DNA of 64,000 nt, from the NCBI GenBank assembly GCA_949592205.1, contig CATIUR010000001.1:262514250-262578249 (forward strand). The letters run 5' to 3'. The position numbers were made by a program, and so were the translations under genes. The DNA is from Helichrysum umbraculigerum. Taxonomy: Eukaryota; Streptophyta; Magnoliopsida; Asterales; Asteraceae. The stretch's first letter is position 1; every line of letters begins with the position of its first letter. The notes under the pieces are model-generated. The model did not search any database and was not told the origin of the DNA. It saw only the letters and a list, made by a program, of their open reading frames with translations. Of the stretch, positions 46,114-59,907 are shown piece by piece.

Positions 46114-47862
46114 TTATAATTAAAGGAATGCACAAATATATCCGTCTTTGTAGATACCACATGGTTTTGGTTAAAAAAAGGGGTAAAATGTGTTAGCTTA
46201 TTTTCCCAAAGAATTAGCTCTTCAAATTTTGTCTACCAAACAAGAATACAAGTAGGAAAAAATAAGTTTAAACTATCACCATTCTTATACCTTATAAAGT
46301 GTTTAGCTCTTTTCTTTAGAGACTTACACTTTTAAAGATCATAAAAGACGAAACTACCCCTATTTACAAATTAAGAGGAAGACAAAATTACCCATTACTA
46401 AATTAATAACATTTTAAACTTGGAAACAACCTTAAATAATTAATACAATATTTATACAAACAACATGATGTTATCCATAAATAACATATATAAATTTGAA
46501 AATTACCTACAATCAAATTAAATATTTAATTAGATATTATATTTTTATAAATTCAATAATAATTATTATTATAATTAAAAAATTCTACCAAAAATTTTAT
46601 ACTAGAGTATACTTGTATGTCACACTATTGGCTTGGTATCGATTACGCATGACAAAAAAAAAATACGTACTTCGAATAAGAGGATACATATGCATTTACA
46701 TGTAACACTTTTATATATTATTTTATTTTTAATCTTCAATCATTATAACGTATTCGTAAGCTCAACTTAACGCCTTAAAATATTAAAAATGTGACGATTA
46801 ATCACAATATTTTTTGTTCATTTTCAAAAAATCTAATCCACTGCATTGCGCGGGTCTTTGCTAGTAAGCTTCACTAAGCTTGTCTATCATACATGATGCT
46901 ATTGAGAGTATAATTGTAATCCCCTTTAAAAAACTTGATATATTCAAAGTGTCCTCTAATTCCTCCGATATAACTACATGTCTCCATTATTCTCTCTTTG
47001 ATTGGGATTACATTTATATATATAATATAACCTGTTATATAACACAGATCATGCAAAGATCATCACCACATAAAAAGATGCTTTTGTGTTTTTTAAGGGA
47101 ACTAAACTTGGTCAAAAGCTGCATGCATCCATTTATAATATTATGCAACTAACTAATCAAACCATATATATATTTTAACACGGGAATTCAGATAAAACTT
47201 CTCGGGTAGTCGGCCACCTTGCCTTGTTTCTCTCCATAAGCTACCATTTCTGTTCCCCATTCCCACTTTTTGAGCTCCAAAACATGGAAAAGTCACACAA
47301 GTTATCCGACTATATCGACTCGTTCTCATCTCTATCTTCCTCGATCCTAAAATGATCAAGTTTATCGAGTCCTTGATCACTTTTTCTCATAAAATGATCC
47401 GAGTCTAGTGATTTATCTCTCTCGCTTTAACGACTTTCTTGTTTTCGGGTAATCTCGAAATCCGATAATTCTATTGAAAATTCTGAGAAAAGTTTGTCAT
47501 TTGTATATCCCAATAAGATAAAATCATTAAATAGTAGATGTAAATTTATGGGGAGGCCTGCATTTCAGCATATGCATATATTATATGCATGTAATGTTTT
47601 TTGGTCTTGTGGTATAAATTTTAGAGTATTAAATATTCCCAAAAGAAGAAATCTTTGTTGTCTTTTGTCTTTTAGTAGAGCATGCCGGCCAAAGACAAAT
47701 ATTTTAGATTTGGTCTTTAGTTTTTATTTTATTATTTCTTACTTTTAGTTGAACAGAGTAATTATAGAATTATCTATCTATCATTAGTAGTAATTGCCTA
47801 GAAAGAACAACTTTTTGTTTACCTGTTGGCTTGTGTTTTCCATTTGAATTTGCAGAAAACTA
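46114..47862. other. Intergenic DNA and 5' region of SOSEKI
   Basis: Another plus-strand Helitron-type 3' end lies at 46840-46865 (ctgcattgcgcgggtctttg then CTAGT). From about 47180 to 47480 the composition becomes more gene-like, probably leader or promoter. An acceptor-like tttgcag at 47849-47855, just before the ATG, suggests a 5' UTR intron, but its donor is not identified. Confidence 0.4.
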
Positions 47863-50159
47863 ATGGAAGCACAAGGTGGCAATGGTGGTGGTGAAGTAAG
47901 GAAAGTTCATATCATTTATTTTCTTAGTCATAAAGGGCGAATCGAGCATCCTCATCTCATACGTGTACATCACCTCTCACGCAATGGAGTTCGCCTGAAA
48001 GGTCAGTAGTTAGTAATCAAATCAAATCTAATCATGAGAACTAAGTCGTCATATCGAGAATGATGCATATATATATGATGTGTTTAATATGTGACTAATT
48101 TTGAATTTCGGTTTTGTAATTGTTGATGTTTGGGAACTGGTGAATAATGAAGACGTTAAGAGATGGTTATCAGAATTAAGAGGGAAAGACATGCCAGAGA
48201 GTTTTGCGTGGTCATACAAGAGGTTTTTTTTTAGCTATTTTTTTTCTTTTCTTTTTTTCCTTTTGTGAGGTCAACTTTAATTCTTGGTTTGGTGTTCATG
48301 AATATGCTAATTCGGAGCATGCATGATGGAATATTAAGGGTTCATATGGTTATTGCAGAAAGTATAAGGCTGGATATGTATGGCAAGACATACTGGATGA
48401 AGATCTTATTACTCCAATATCTGATAATGAATATGTCCTTAAAGGTTCAGAAATTTCTTCAAAATCCTTCACAAATGGTAATAAATCACTTTCCTTTTTT
48501 TTCTTCTTCTGTTTTCCGGTTTACTTTGAATTAACTGTTGATCACAATGTGGGTTGAAAACAGAGGTGTCAAACATGTTTAGAAACAAGTCAAAACACGA
48601 AAAGTAGTACTAGTTTAACAAGTGAATCGGGCCAGTCTCCTAATGCTTGTTTTTTGTTACCATACGTATATGTTTTTTTCAAAGATTTTGACATATATTA
48701 TTGACCTGTTTTTAATGTAAACAAGTTAAATCAACCCATTTTCGTATTAATGGGTTGAAATGGACCACTCTAATATTCAAACAGCAACATCTTTACTCCA
48801 TCCTACATTTTTATGGTTCGCCAAATTGTTTGAATTATAATGTTGAATATCTCAAACACAGATGATAGTTCATTTGGTGGAAAAGAGGTTTCCAAGCGAA
48901 AAGACTCGCTCCCATTCGAGGATGATGTCAAAGATCCAAAAATCCCCTTAGCGAAAGAAGTAGAAGAACATTTACTAAACTCGTCAACAAAAACGTCGTT
49001 TGAAATTGAAGAATTGCCCTCATTTGGCTCAGAGACCTCAACTGAAGACACAACAAAGCAGCAAGAAGATTACAAGTTTGTTGGTGTAAACAAACATGAA
49101 GAAGTGCAAAGCCAAAAGAGAACCGAAGCTGATTCCTTATTAGAATCGTTCTTAAACAAAAATAAGAAAGATAATAAGAGCAAAAAGAGTAGCAACCAGA
49201 AAGAAACAAATAGTTCGAAAGTGTCCCCATCTTCAAATTGTTCTTTTGGAAAAAGCAGTAGCTATTCGGGCATGGGAGCAACTCATATGTTTCTAAATTT
49301 GCTTACTTGTGGAATTGTGGACACAAACGAAACGGCTGTAACAGTAGTTGATAGAAGAAGAAAAAGTACAAATTCTATGATGGATGCAACTTCCGTTGAA
49401 AAAAAGAATACGGGGCAAGTTGTTAAAGGAGACAAGTTTGGAGGTTCTGAACGAGTTTCTAGGGGTCACTGGCCCACTCTAGAGCAACAAAGACAGAGCA
49501 GGTAAACTATATATCAGAAAGTTATTCATTTTAACCTTGTTTCTGTAATTTATCGCGTTGGTCTCTTCTTTTGCATCTTTACATATTCGAACAGTTTAGA
49601 AACGTGTTATGAGTAGTATGTTTATTAACAGGAAGGATGAATCGAAGAAGAGTCATAACATCAGTGGCTCCAATAACACAAAGACGATTCCAGCTGCTTA
49701 TAAGTTTGTCAGTGGCCCTTATTGCTCGTAAGTGTAATTCTTAATCCCTTTACCACACTAAATAACGTAAAGTTGTGAATTAGTCCCTTTACCACACTGA
49801 AATATGGGAAGGGCATTAACGCACGAATTCTGTATATCTTGCTTACTACTTTTATGAATACGCACAATAATGTGAAGTTGTGATTTACTCCCCGTCTCGT
49901 ACATCTCATAACTACTTAAAGTCGAATTTAAAGTTGATTCTTGGTAATCATATATGAACTTTCTAAATAATCCTTGAAATCGTATTATATACTGATTTTT
50001 ATAATTCTTCAAGTTTTATCCAATATTAATTGTGCTAACTTTTCATATTGTCGATGCAGACAGTGTGAGAGGCAATTCAATCCTGAGAAACTATACTCCC
50101 ACATGAAGTCATGTAGAAGAATGAAGGCTTTGGTCAAGGCTGCAAAATCTTTGTCTTAA
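47863..50159 (+). CDS. SOSEKI-family polarity protein (DIX-like domain)
   Basis: Six coding exons: 47863-48001, 48153-48222, 48359-48477, 48862-49501, 49632-49727, 50060-50159. They join in frame to 387 residues. Residues ~11-102 form the SOSEKI DIX-like domain (VRKVHIIYFLSHKGRIEHPH, HHLSRNGVRLKDVKRWLSEL, RGKDMP, FAWSYKRKYKAGYVWQD, DNEYVLKGSEI). A long Ser/Lys-rich disordered middle follows. The C-terminus has a CSQC...HMKSC zinc-binding-type motif (CxxC-x11-HxxxC), also typical of the family. Family knowledge: SOSEKI proteins polymerise through the DIX-like domain and mark cell corners and edges at the plasma membrane in developing tissue. The ATG was chosen because it directly precedes the domain. 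The gene converges with the UPF0496 gene 0.8 kb downstream. Which paralogue (SOK1-5) cannot be said. Confidence 0.9.
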
Positions 50160-50972
50160 AGTTGCTGGGTATAGATCAAAAGGATGAACCACATATTCAC
50201 CTTTGGACTGTTAACTTGACATATAGACACACATTTCATTTCCTTTTTAGGATTTAGAAACTAGATGTCGTTTACTCTTACAAATCATATTGTGCGGAAG
50301 TCTTTTCCCCACGATTTAGAAATCTAGCTACCCAATGTAAAAAATCAGTTGAAGTACGGAATAGAAGTTAATTCATAAAGTTACCTACTACAGAAAATGT
50401 TCAACATAGTAGACTTTACCGAAATATAATGAGTACAAGGGGTTGTCAACTTCAATTCGGAAACATATATACATAAGTGACTCAGATTATTCAAATTTGC
50501 AGTATTATGTGCATTATAACTTAAAGTACACTGTATAAGAGTAACAAAGAGTCCTTTATTCCTTTGTTATGTTGTATTGCCTTTGCTCCTTCTATCTTGA
50601 GTAATGTGGTACCAAGTAGTAACAGTCGCATTCGTTATTAGAACCACAATATAAATGTTTCTGGCATAAGAATTTAGTTATGTGACCACTGTATTTGACA
50701 CGTTATATTCAAAACAATCAATATAACCGGAAAAATCTTAACAAATTTATTACTTGACCAAAAAAAATAAATTTTATAACCATTAGTACTTCATTTTAAC
50801 TTTAGAAAGGAGAAATGTAGTTGTCCTTCACAAATTTTGCACGGCAAAGTTAATTTTGTGTAACTTAATGCTTTATTTTTGTTTCTAATACGATGAATCT
50901 TGTTTTCATACAAACTATCAGATACTATGGTCACATAACCAATTTATTCACGTGAAAAGATCGACTTTTGAA
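50160..50972. other. Convergent intergenic spacer
   Basis: It contains the 3' UTRs of SOSEKI (plus) and the UPF0496 gene (minus). AT-rich, with no other feature seen. Confidence 0.6.
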
Positions 50973-52312
50973 TCATGAAACCAAACAAGAATCAGAAATT
51001 TCCTTGACGACAAGATTTCTTGCACGATTGATAGTCATGAAACACAAGTACAAATGTTCCTCTAACTCATCAAGTTGTTCACAGAAACTAGAATCATTTT
51101 TCTTCAATTGTAGACCAAATTCTTCAACACTTTGAATCCGATTATGTCCCCTTTTGAGCCAAAACTTCGTTATTGTTTGCATATGTTCAAGTTCACCATT
51201 AAGTCGGGCCACTAATCGACTCACAGTGTCCAAATCCCTATTTAATATATAAGTCCCCTTAGCAGCAACATCAAGTTGAGCAACTAATTTAACCAACTTA
51301 CCACTTGACCTTAACTCCATTGTTGCAACTATAATCCCTGGAGCCGTAACAAGAAACGCTAGTGCATGAGTCACAATTATAACCGTTAAAGAAACAGTTA
51401 TAACCACTAAAGTAACTGCTGACCCATATTTGAATCTGTTGATCTTTTTAAGTTTTGTTTGAGCTTTATCACGGCTTGATTCGAGCCTTTTAAGTAAGTT
51501 AAAGCATGCAACTTGAACAGTTTGAACACCATTTGGAGAATTTATGGGGATCATGAAAGGGTTGAAGGAGTTAGAGAAATCGGTTAAACGGGCTGCTATA
51601 ATCGGGCCACGATTTACAAAAGATACTTTTGTAGTGTCTAATGACTTTAAAGCCGTTTTGAGAGACCGATATTTTGTTCTTAAACGACTTATATGTCCTA
51701 AAAGAGAGCCACAAACTATAGAAGCATTGGCGGTTTCTGAAAAGTAATCGGATAAGAGATTGTGGTTTTCAGGTTTGTGGTTAGCTAAGGTTAGGATTTG
51801 GGTTACTGAGGGTTGATCAGGGTCGAGTAGGTTTTCGGCAAATAGTCGATATGATGGGAGTCTGGCTGCAGCGACCGAGCTCACGGTTTGGTTTATGGTT
51901 GAACCACCATGGTTTAAGTCTAGGACTCGAGTCCAAAAGTCTATGTATGATTGTGTTCTAAATGCATTGGCATACTCTTCACGAACATCTATTTCCAATG
52001 AACTTGATGGGGTGTGTTTGGATCCTACAAAAATAATAAGATAAATAATTGTTTGTTATCAATAAAAAATGGTTATTGCATAAGTAAATGCTTTAAAAGA
52101 CTCATTTATTAAACTCTAGGAAATGAGTTATCTAAGATAAAAAGAATCATATCGTAGTTTCTTTTTTTTCCAAAAGTATGGTATTTTATTAAAGGTAGCT
52201 CTAGAATCAAAAAATACAACGTTTGCAAGAACTTAAACTATAGAAACAGAACAATGATGTACATACCTGTGCACGACGACTTGAACGTCGACGTGCTTAG
52301 CTTAAATTTCAT
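50973..52312 (-). CDS. UPF0496 (DUF677) family protein, At3g19330-like
   Basis: Two exons on the minus strand, 52267-52312 and 50973-52024, joined in phase 1 (ATG AAA TTT AAG ... TGC ACA G|GA TCC). They give 365 residues, within the normal UPF0496 range. Features: a short basic N-terminus rich in Ser/Thr; a helical region starting EIDVREEYANAFRTQSYIDFW; LSDYFSETANAS and RLRTKYRSLKTALKSL; a basic KLKKINRFK; then two adjacent hydrophobic segments (~216-253, SAVTLVVITVSLTVIIVTHALAF and TAPGIIVATMEL); and a C-terminal helix with LDTVSRLVARLNGELEHM. UPF0496 proteins are plant-specific, membrane-associated and mostly of unknown function. The exon-1 start gives an intact frame; starting in exon 2 would need a non-ATG codon. 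The C-terminal extension of the NLR 10 kb away appears to be of the same broad family. Confidence 0.85.
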
Positions 52313-55289
52313 CCTACTTGCACTCGAACGACGATCGAGACGTGACCCCGAAGAAGTAGGAAGAAATGATACAAGTTTAAGTGATCGAAATTTAAATAAA
52401 TGGGAATGTGTATAGTAAAAGTATTATGAAAGTTGAGTTTTTGTAATTGAAGAAGAAAATAGAGGACATAAGTTGGGGTTTTATAAGTCGAAGGAGACTT
52501 TGTTGTTTTGGTTTGGTCTTGCTTTGAAGCATTAAGTTGGGTTTTTTTCTTTAAAAAGCTTACGGTGAAAGTGAAGAAGCCATATCCATTTACTTTTAAC
52601 ATCATTTTTAATTTCTTATATTATTCGATTATTACTATACAGAACGTTTTTGAGTATGAAAGGCATATATTCCACAGAAAAGGTACATAAAATATTTATT
52701 TGTGTTTTAAAAGTTATTATTATTATTGTTTTTATTATTATTATTAGATATATAATTTTGTTATTGTTATTTGATTTTTATAGTTACTAATTTGGGTGAG
52801 TATAAACTCTAAAATATAAAAGACTTTATTGAGACAAGAACTATGAGGAAGCTTAATTATAAGCCACAAGGGTATAACCTCAAGTCTCAACATATATAGT
52901 AATGTAAACGTTTTGCCATTTTGGTCGTCTTGTATTTGTACATATCAATTATATAGCCAAAATAATCGATTATCAAAAGGTCTATTATTTGTAACTTTAA
53001 TAGCACGATTGTTAAAGATTATAAGTCTGTATACCAACATAGCTAGAAGTGTGAAATTGTAGGTTACTTAAAAAAAAAGTTTGGCAAATGAATCAATCGT
53101 TATATTAGGAGCTTGATTAAATTATTGATGCAATGAACGACACTGCAAATACATTTTCATCGTATTTCGCTGAAGTTGACTTCGATGATGCAATTCAACA
53201 AAATTCGCACGATTGATGGAAAACGGAGAGACGAGCAAAACTCATGTCTCACCATGAGCCCGGTCGGATTTTACCCATGCTGAGTTTTATTTAGCACATT
53301 TTGATTTGTTTCCTATTTTGCATTTGTTTCCTAAACTTAATAGCTGTGTTTTTTTAGGGTTTATGAAGACTTGGTTATTGCTTATTACGCTTAATAAAGA
53401 ATAGCCCGATATTGAGAATTCGGTTATCTTTTGTTCTTGTTAATTCGCTTTTGTATGTTTGGTTATCGATCCGGCATTAATTTTTATTTCGGCTAATTAT
53501 CGGGGAATTATAAGGACACCCCTCAAATTACAGGGGATACCCCCTGGTCCACCTCCAGTCCTCGTCCAGTCCTTTTTTAGTCCAGTTTTATCTATGATCG
53601 GTCCAGTTCAGTACAGAATTAGGTTCAGTTTTAGATTAAACAGGGGGTAGGAATTAGAAAAAGAGGGGGGTATACCCAGGAAAAAAAAAAGTACAATGTG
53701 ATTGATTAGATGGTTGAGGGGGGTAGGAAATGGGAAAAAGTACAAAAAGGGGTAGCTTTATTAGGACACTTGACTAAAGACTTGCCGGTGGTTTTTATAT
53801 TTCCAAATGAGCACGTTCTATTTGAAGTTTCTCAAAATTACAAATCTAAATTAAATTGCTAAAAGCTAAATAGTAGATTCTACTCCCCCCTAATCAAAAT
53901 TAATAGTTACATTTTTCATTTTAGTTTGTAAAAAAAAAAAAGTCTACTTTCAAAATTATATAATCAACTTTACCTTTATACACGTAATTACACCTTATAC
54001 AAAATTATATATTTAAAGCAAAGGATAAAGAGACATTTGACTCTCAAAATATATAATTTTTATACTTTACCTAAAATTTAATTTTCTGACAATCACCAAT
54101 GAGACACTAATTTTGAGATGGAAAAAAGTACTGAATAAGGCAAGATAGTGATGATGTATCAATGTTTAGCTCTAAAGTATGTTGCTTATATATGTTAAGC
54201 AAAATTAAAGACAAATCGACGATGTCTTCTTGAAAATTGGCATATTAAATTCATCTTCAAATATTTAGCTCGAAAATATTATATCAATTGTTTAATTAAG
54301 TTTGACAATCATTTTGACAAGGATAGTGAAATGAACACGTTCAAATTTAAATAATAATTATATGACGCTCTTACTATACTATTTTAAAACGATCAAAGTA
54401 TTTCGATTATATCCATGTATATGTAAATTTAGGAAAACTTGTACACCACAATATCAAGAAACACGTATAACGAAGTAGAAAGTAGATAGATAAACTTTGG
54501 ATATAATATTCATATTTAAAAATTAATGTTATGAATTCCTCAAGAATGACTTTTATTGTGCTTTGTTAACTTATTACTTGAAAGAGAGGTTGCAAAAATC
54601 GAGATGGACAAGCGACGTTTTAGGCAACTTGAAAGCAATGTATATAACAATTCGATGTCTTCATTAATAAGTTTACCCTTTTTGTCGATCTATAAATAGC
54701 AACTTCTTAGTATAATCTTAAAATATAGAGTACCAATTGATAGTACCATCTTATGATTACTGCCTAAATGGAATAGCAACTTGCTCAATGAAGTTCGAAA
54801 ACAAAGCTCAGTCTGTTTGAAACCGATAATCCCGTCCATGGTTCCCCATCAGGCTCGGTTCTTATGTATCAATCTTAAATATATTTATCAGTCCAAAGAA
54901 GCAAAAATCAGGACCTGGTTTACGTCCATATCATGCCAGCACTGTTCTTCGATCCAAGCTTTGTATGTACATGTCATTATCAGTGTCCGCATATTCTTAA
55001 CAACTTCATACTTGTGACACCAAACCACAAAAAATAGGATGAATCAAAGAGGGCAAAAATGAATTATACAGGAAAATACTGCTAGAATACAGAATCAGAC
55101 ACCCAAATGAATCAATCCTAGGTAGAAGTTACCATAGGTTAGAGACTAACTTGAATTGCAGGAGGAAAAACAAAGAATAGGGATCAGAATTTTACAACCC
55201 CTTGGTCCGTCCTACCAATGAAGAACTTTAGCAGATACTTTGTTAGATCAAAACACCCATTTAACCTCTGTGTCTAGTATTTCACAGCT
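52313..55289. other. Intergenic DNA between UPF0496 and PP2A genes
   Basis: It contains the UPF0496 promoter side, an impure TTA-rich tract (about 52715-52746), a weak protein-like frame near 53130-53210 that stops at once, a polypurine/pyrimidine-rich block at 53500-53760 (cccctcaaattacaggggat, gggggtag words), and the PP2A 3' UTR. No gene is supported. Confidence 0.45.
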
Positions 55290-58200
55290 TCAAAGGAAAT
55301 AATCAGGTGTTCTTCTTGTTACATCAGGTTCTCCTCTTCTTGGGGCCGGTTCAAACTGCACAAAATATAATCAGTTTCACTAACTATTATTTATTTTACA
55401 CATTTGACCATCATCATAAAAACCCAAATTGATCTATTCTTAAATATATCGTTTAATAGTTTCTCCTCTACCGATGCAAATCATCCAGCCTTCTGCAATG
55501 GTCATGCCCATGAAATAAGCTAATAAAAACTAGTCAAAGACTTCACACCACTTTGTCAAAACAAGACCTTGCGATTAACTGCTTAGCCAGCCCCATGGGT
55601 CAGTCCATATGCTTTTTCACACACACACACAGAGGATAGAAGAGAACCTGGATAAATGTGTGGCCTTTGCAATCATCAACCTCCAATATAGAAGCCATGT
55701 TTCCACACCGGTAGCAATAATTTGGTGCACTGAAGATCGTCACAACCTTTTGCTCCTGTCATACACAAACATCAACATAAGAGATTTTAGAAGTTACCAC
55801 CATTGTGGCAACATCCACCACTGACATGAATTGATAGTGACCTCAAAACCTAATAAAGTTGTTATACTTACATGTCCCCAGTTGAATCCCTCCATGACCA
55901 GCTGATGGGCTCTAGCAATGAGCTTTAAGCTATTTGTATGGTTGAATTGCTCAGAAATATCCTGTATACAAATTTTTTAAAAAATTAATCAAGAGAACTT
56001 CATTTGAGAGCTCAAGTTGAGACAAAGAAAATGTTTGTACTTGACCAAAGGTGTATCCAGCTCCTCGAGGTGAGATGCCCCAACCACAACGGTCATCTGG
56101 GTCAGACCACAGAAGATCACACATTGGACCTTCGTGTGGGACCTCTTGAACACGATCAAAACTTCGTATATTATCAAGTGTTTCAATGGATGGTGACAAC
56201 CCACCATGAAGACAAAATATTTCTGATTCAACCTAGAAAAAAAAAATCCATGATTATGTGCCTTTCAAAGACATAAACATCAGCAAAATGTATTCTCAAA
56301 GGTTCAGATTCAGAGGACAAAACATATTACATACAGATGTGAAAACGTGGAAAAAAAATGTGAGGTTTTTTGTATTAGATCTATATGTTACATAATCAAG
56401 AAAGATATCCCTTGACTAAGCCATCGTACTGTTTTCAAATGCATAAAACCCTCCCACGTCAATTTATTTAAAGATGTTAGATTATTCGTTATACACATTT
56501 TTTGTAATCATATTTGGCACATGATTTACTTAATAGGGGTGAGCAAAAACCAAACAGAAACAAAAAACCAAAAAATCCAAACCAATTTTTTCATAAAAAA
56601 TATGTGGATAATATACATAAATATATGATGCTGTATAATTATACTATTATTAAACAAACAAGCTTGAATGGAAAATCGAAAAACCAAACCTAAAAAACCA
56701 GGAAAAAATTGAAACTGAACGATTATGGTTTTTAAAAATCTAAAAACTGAACTGAAACTTTCAGTTCGGTTTTAGCCAATAACCAAACGGAAACGACCTA
56801 TGCACACCCCTAATGCATCTTGACTTATATATTTATCACATTGGTAGATGAAAATAAGAGAGCATACTAACCAATGCAGTCAATGGGAAATAATCAAAAA
56901 GATCTGTAAAAGTCTTCCAAACATTCGCAGTGCCGTACCTGTGAATCAATAATTATCAGCCATGACATGCAAACAAAGTAATGAACATATTTTTTTTTTA
57001 AAATTTGTTTCGGCTTTCAAAACCAGATGCACGTCCTGTAAATTAGAACAACTCATGATTCAGTTAAAAGTAGCAAATGAAGACTCAATATGGCATCTAA
57101 CAATTTGCTGCCTTTATAGTATTGTCATGCCAACACAACCACAAAGTTGACAATCCATTGTCCGCCTCCAAAATAAGCTAATAAAAGATTCCGCGGAGCC
57201 AGTAGTTAAAGTAGGAAATATAAATCCAGCGGTCCTGTAGGCATACTGACAAACCGATAAGATGAAGATATTTGCATAATTAGCATTCACTATGGCGTAC
57301 GGGATCCAAATCCAACATTGTCAATGCTTTAGTAATCACACCTAACCCTAAAATACAAACAAACATAAAACTACAAGAGAGAGGGCATAAATATGTAAAA
57401 GGATTATGTCAGATAAAATCATAAACGCATTTTCAAGACAATAATCCCTGTTTCAAGCAATGACTTTTTACATGCTTTGTATCATCTATGGTATCAAGGT
57501 ATAAGGATGTAAGGCACTCACTTCCGGAGACATTCATCATAAAACCCGTAGACTTGTGTGATCTGTAAAGATATATTAATCAGTTAGTACGATGTACACA
57601 GAAACCTCAAATCACCCAACCCACAAAAAAAAAAAATTATACAACTATAACTAATACTAAATTGAAAATGAATACACATGTGCACTTGGACACTGCTCAA
57701 AGGTGACTCTTAACACTTCCAAATATTATCATTAATATCTTTAAGCACACACAATGTTAGAGGTGAAAATTTTGACCCTTACAATTATGAATGGGTCGTA
57801 TCAGGTGATGTTTTGTCTCTGACCAACCCAACCCAATCTGACCCAGTGACCCATTACTCAACCCGACCGAACCACCCACTTTGACACCTATAGTAGCAAT
57901 TACTTTTGATTTTGTCAACAAGGCAGCAAAATACCTGTCGACTTTCATGATTTCCTCTTAGAATGGTGATCCGCTGAGGATACCGCACTTTCAAAGCCAC
58001 CAAGAGCTGAACAAAGTAACATTGGTATCAGTTGAGATTACTTAAAGATGTTTATGCTGTTCCACGACAACGTTTCTATTCATAAAATGACACATATAAT
58101 AAGTTAGCAAGTAAATACTGTTTCCACCATTCCTCCAAAACAGACAACTTTTACTTCACAATCAAACTAGTTTAACAACTTTTTTTATTTATCGAAGACA

Positions 58201-59907
58201 ACAATGATAACGTTATTCGTGAACATACTCTAGCTCAGAGTATAAGCAAACAGTGATACATATAAGTAAACATATAGTGAATACATGAGATACGAATAAT
58301 TGCAATTCTACTTACTGTGACTGTTTCAACAGAATAGTACCCTCGATCCACATAATCGCCCATGAACAAGTAATTTGTATCTGGACACTGTCATTAAGAT
58401 AAAACATATAAAGTTGATTCAGCCATGCAAGTAAAACATCTTTGGATTTGATGTTCAAGCAAAGAATAGAATATCCATTGAGCTAACTGATAGTTGTATT
58501 CGTATAATCAATAAAAGGACCAAAAGTACCCAAAAAATAATACCTTTCCTCCAATGCGAAAAAGTTCAGCAAGATCATGGAATTGCCCATGTATGTCGCC
58601 ACAGATAGTCACAGGGCTCCTTACAGGCTGCACATGGAGAGAACATCCAAACTCAAATGAAGGTAGAAGCGTAGAGCATACTCACTAATTCCATTTAAAT
58701 CATAAGAAAGATCTCTGTTACAATATAATTGTACAAAATAACTAGTAAGTGGTCAACCCATGTTACTTAGTGCATTATCCATTTATTTAATACCCCATTT
58801 GTTGAATGTTACCGGAGTCCTTTGCAGCCCAACTTTTTAAAATAAACTAAATGGTCAATTTTGCACCCCTATACAATGAAAATCACAAGCTACAGCTTAC
58901 CAATCATCAAAGATTAGTAAGTATTCAAGCAGACGAAGAATCTACTCAAACATCAGTCAACTGCCTACACTATTTTACAAATCCAATATAATGATCAGAT
59001 AAATGCAACACAGAGCACCATGGACAATCAAGGTTTCAACTTTCAACCACAAAGCATCATGGGGTCCATAAACGCATGCTTGCTAACAATATATACAGAT
59101 ACAGAATCAAACCAATATGCTATTACGTAATAAGAAGCACGCATGACAAAATATGTAGAGATATAAACTAACTGAACCTACGACAGAAAAACTTATAGGG
59201 TCATACCTGAACATTGCTTTCATCCACCAATATCTCCTTCGCCTTCTGACATAAAGTCTTAACCTACATCGACAAAAAAATAAAATCACGCACCCGAAAG
59301 TGAACACATGTACATAGCATCATCAAATATAACTCATCTATAATCCATCATCAAATAATAAAGCATTACAATGAAGTAGAAAATTTCATGTCAATCCCTT
59401 TCTAGTCCTACTTTAGTTAGAATCGTGATTTTTCATACTTAACATCAATCACATCAGACCATGATTCCATGAACCATAAACACATGTCCAATGCAAAAAC
59501 AATTAATTTATAACAAATTAGTACAAACAAAATTCAATATGTATCACATGTTACAAAGTTTCATAAATCATTATATACCTAGCATGATTTATCAATTCAT
59601 GAAATAGCCAACCAAAACTTTGTATAAATGTAATTACGTAATCTATATATCACACATTACATTTAAGATCGACGAAACCCTAGCTTACAGGTATGATAAA
59701 TTCCAGATCCGAACAAAAAGGCGCACAATTCAAGATGCAAACATTCGAAATCAAAATGAAACCGAAACCCTAAAATTGCGAAATCAAAGTAAATAAAGAA
59801 ATGAAATGAGATGAAACCTCAGATTCGGATAAAGGTTTGCACTGCATGAGCTGTGCAATCTCTTCGTCTAGATTTCCATGGCTGTTTGAAGCTAGATCTA
59901 CACTCAT
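55290..59907 (-). CDS. Serine/threonine protein phosphatase 2A catalytic subunit, subfamily II (PP2A-3/4 type)
   Basis: Eleven exons on the minus strand: 59818-59907, 59207-59263, 58544-58627, 58316-58387, 57935-58006, 57522-57562, 56872-56938, 56041-56232, 55872-55961, 55648-55755, 55290-55355. They give 312 residues, the usual length (about 313 for subfamily II). Metal and catalytic motifs are intact: [25 protein letters not shown], and the later HGGLSPS and [12 protein letters not shown]. The C-terminus is TPDYFL, whose terminal leucine is carboxyl-methylated and whose tyrosine is a phosphorylation site in this family. [20 protein letters not shown] and [37 protein letters not shown] residues assign it to subfamily II. 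The enzyme dephosphorylates Ser/Thr in heterotrimers with A and B subunits. Small introns, one with a hAT-like MITE. All junctions GT/AG. Confidence 0.97.
56535..56811. mobile_element. hAT-like MITE in a PP2A intron
   Basis: The edges aggggtgagcaaaaaccaaa and ...gacctatgcacacccct are short inverted repeats (aggggtg/cacccct). The interior is full of aaaccaaa and cagttcggtttt words. It lies wholly inside the intron 56233-56871 and leaves both splice sites untouched. Confidence 0.6.
57757..57890. repeat. Short MITE-like repeat in a PP2A intron
   Basis: Edges 'agaggtgaaaattttgaccc' and 'cactttgacacct' are an imperfect inverted pair, with several gggtc/gaccca words inside. Similar words recur at 48560-48775, 61590-61670 and 63310-63850, which suggests one dispersed family. 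Confidence 0.45.

Noticed and set aside
47494..47748. 84-codon plus-strand open frame before SOSEKI
   Set aside because: No domain or codon pattern; lies in the presumed leader/promoter region.
48928..49281. 117-codon minus-strand open frame
   Set aside because: Antisense shadow of the long SOSEKI exon 4.
56004..56276. 90-codon plus-strand open frame
   Set aside because: Antisense of PP2A exon 8.
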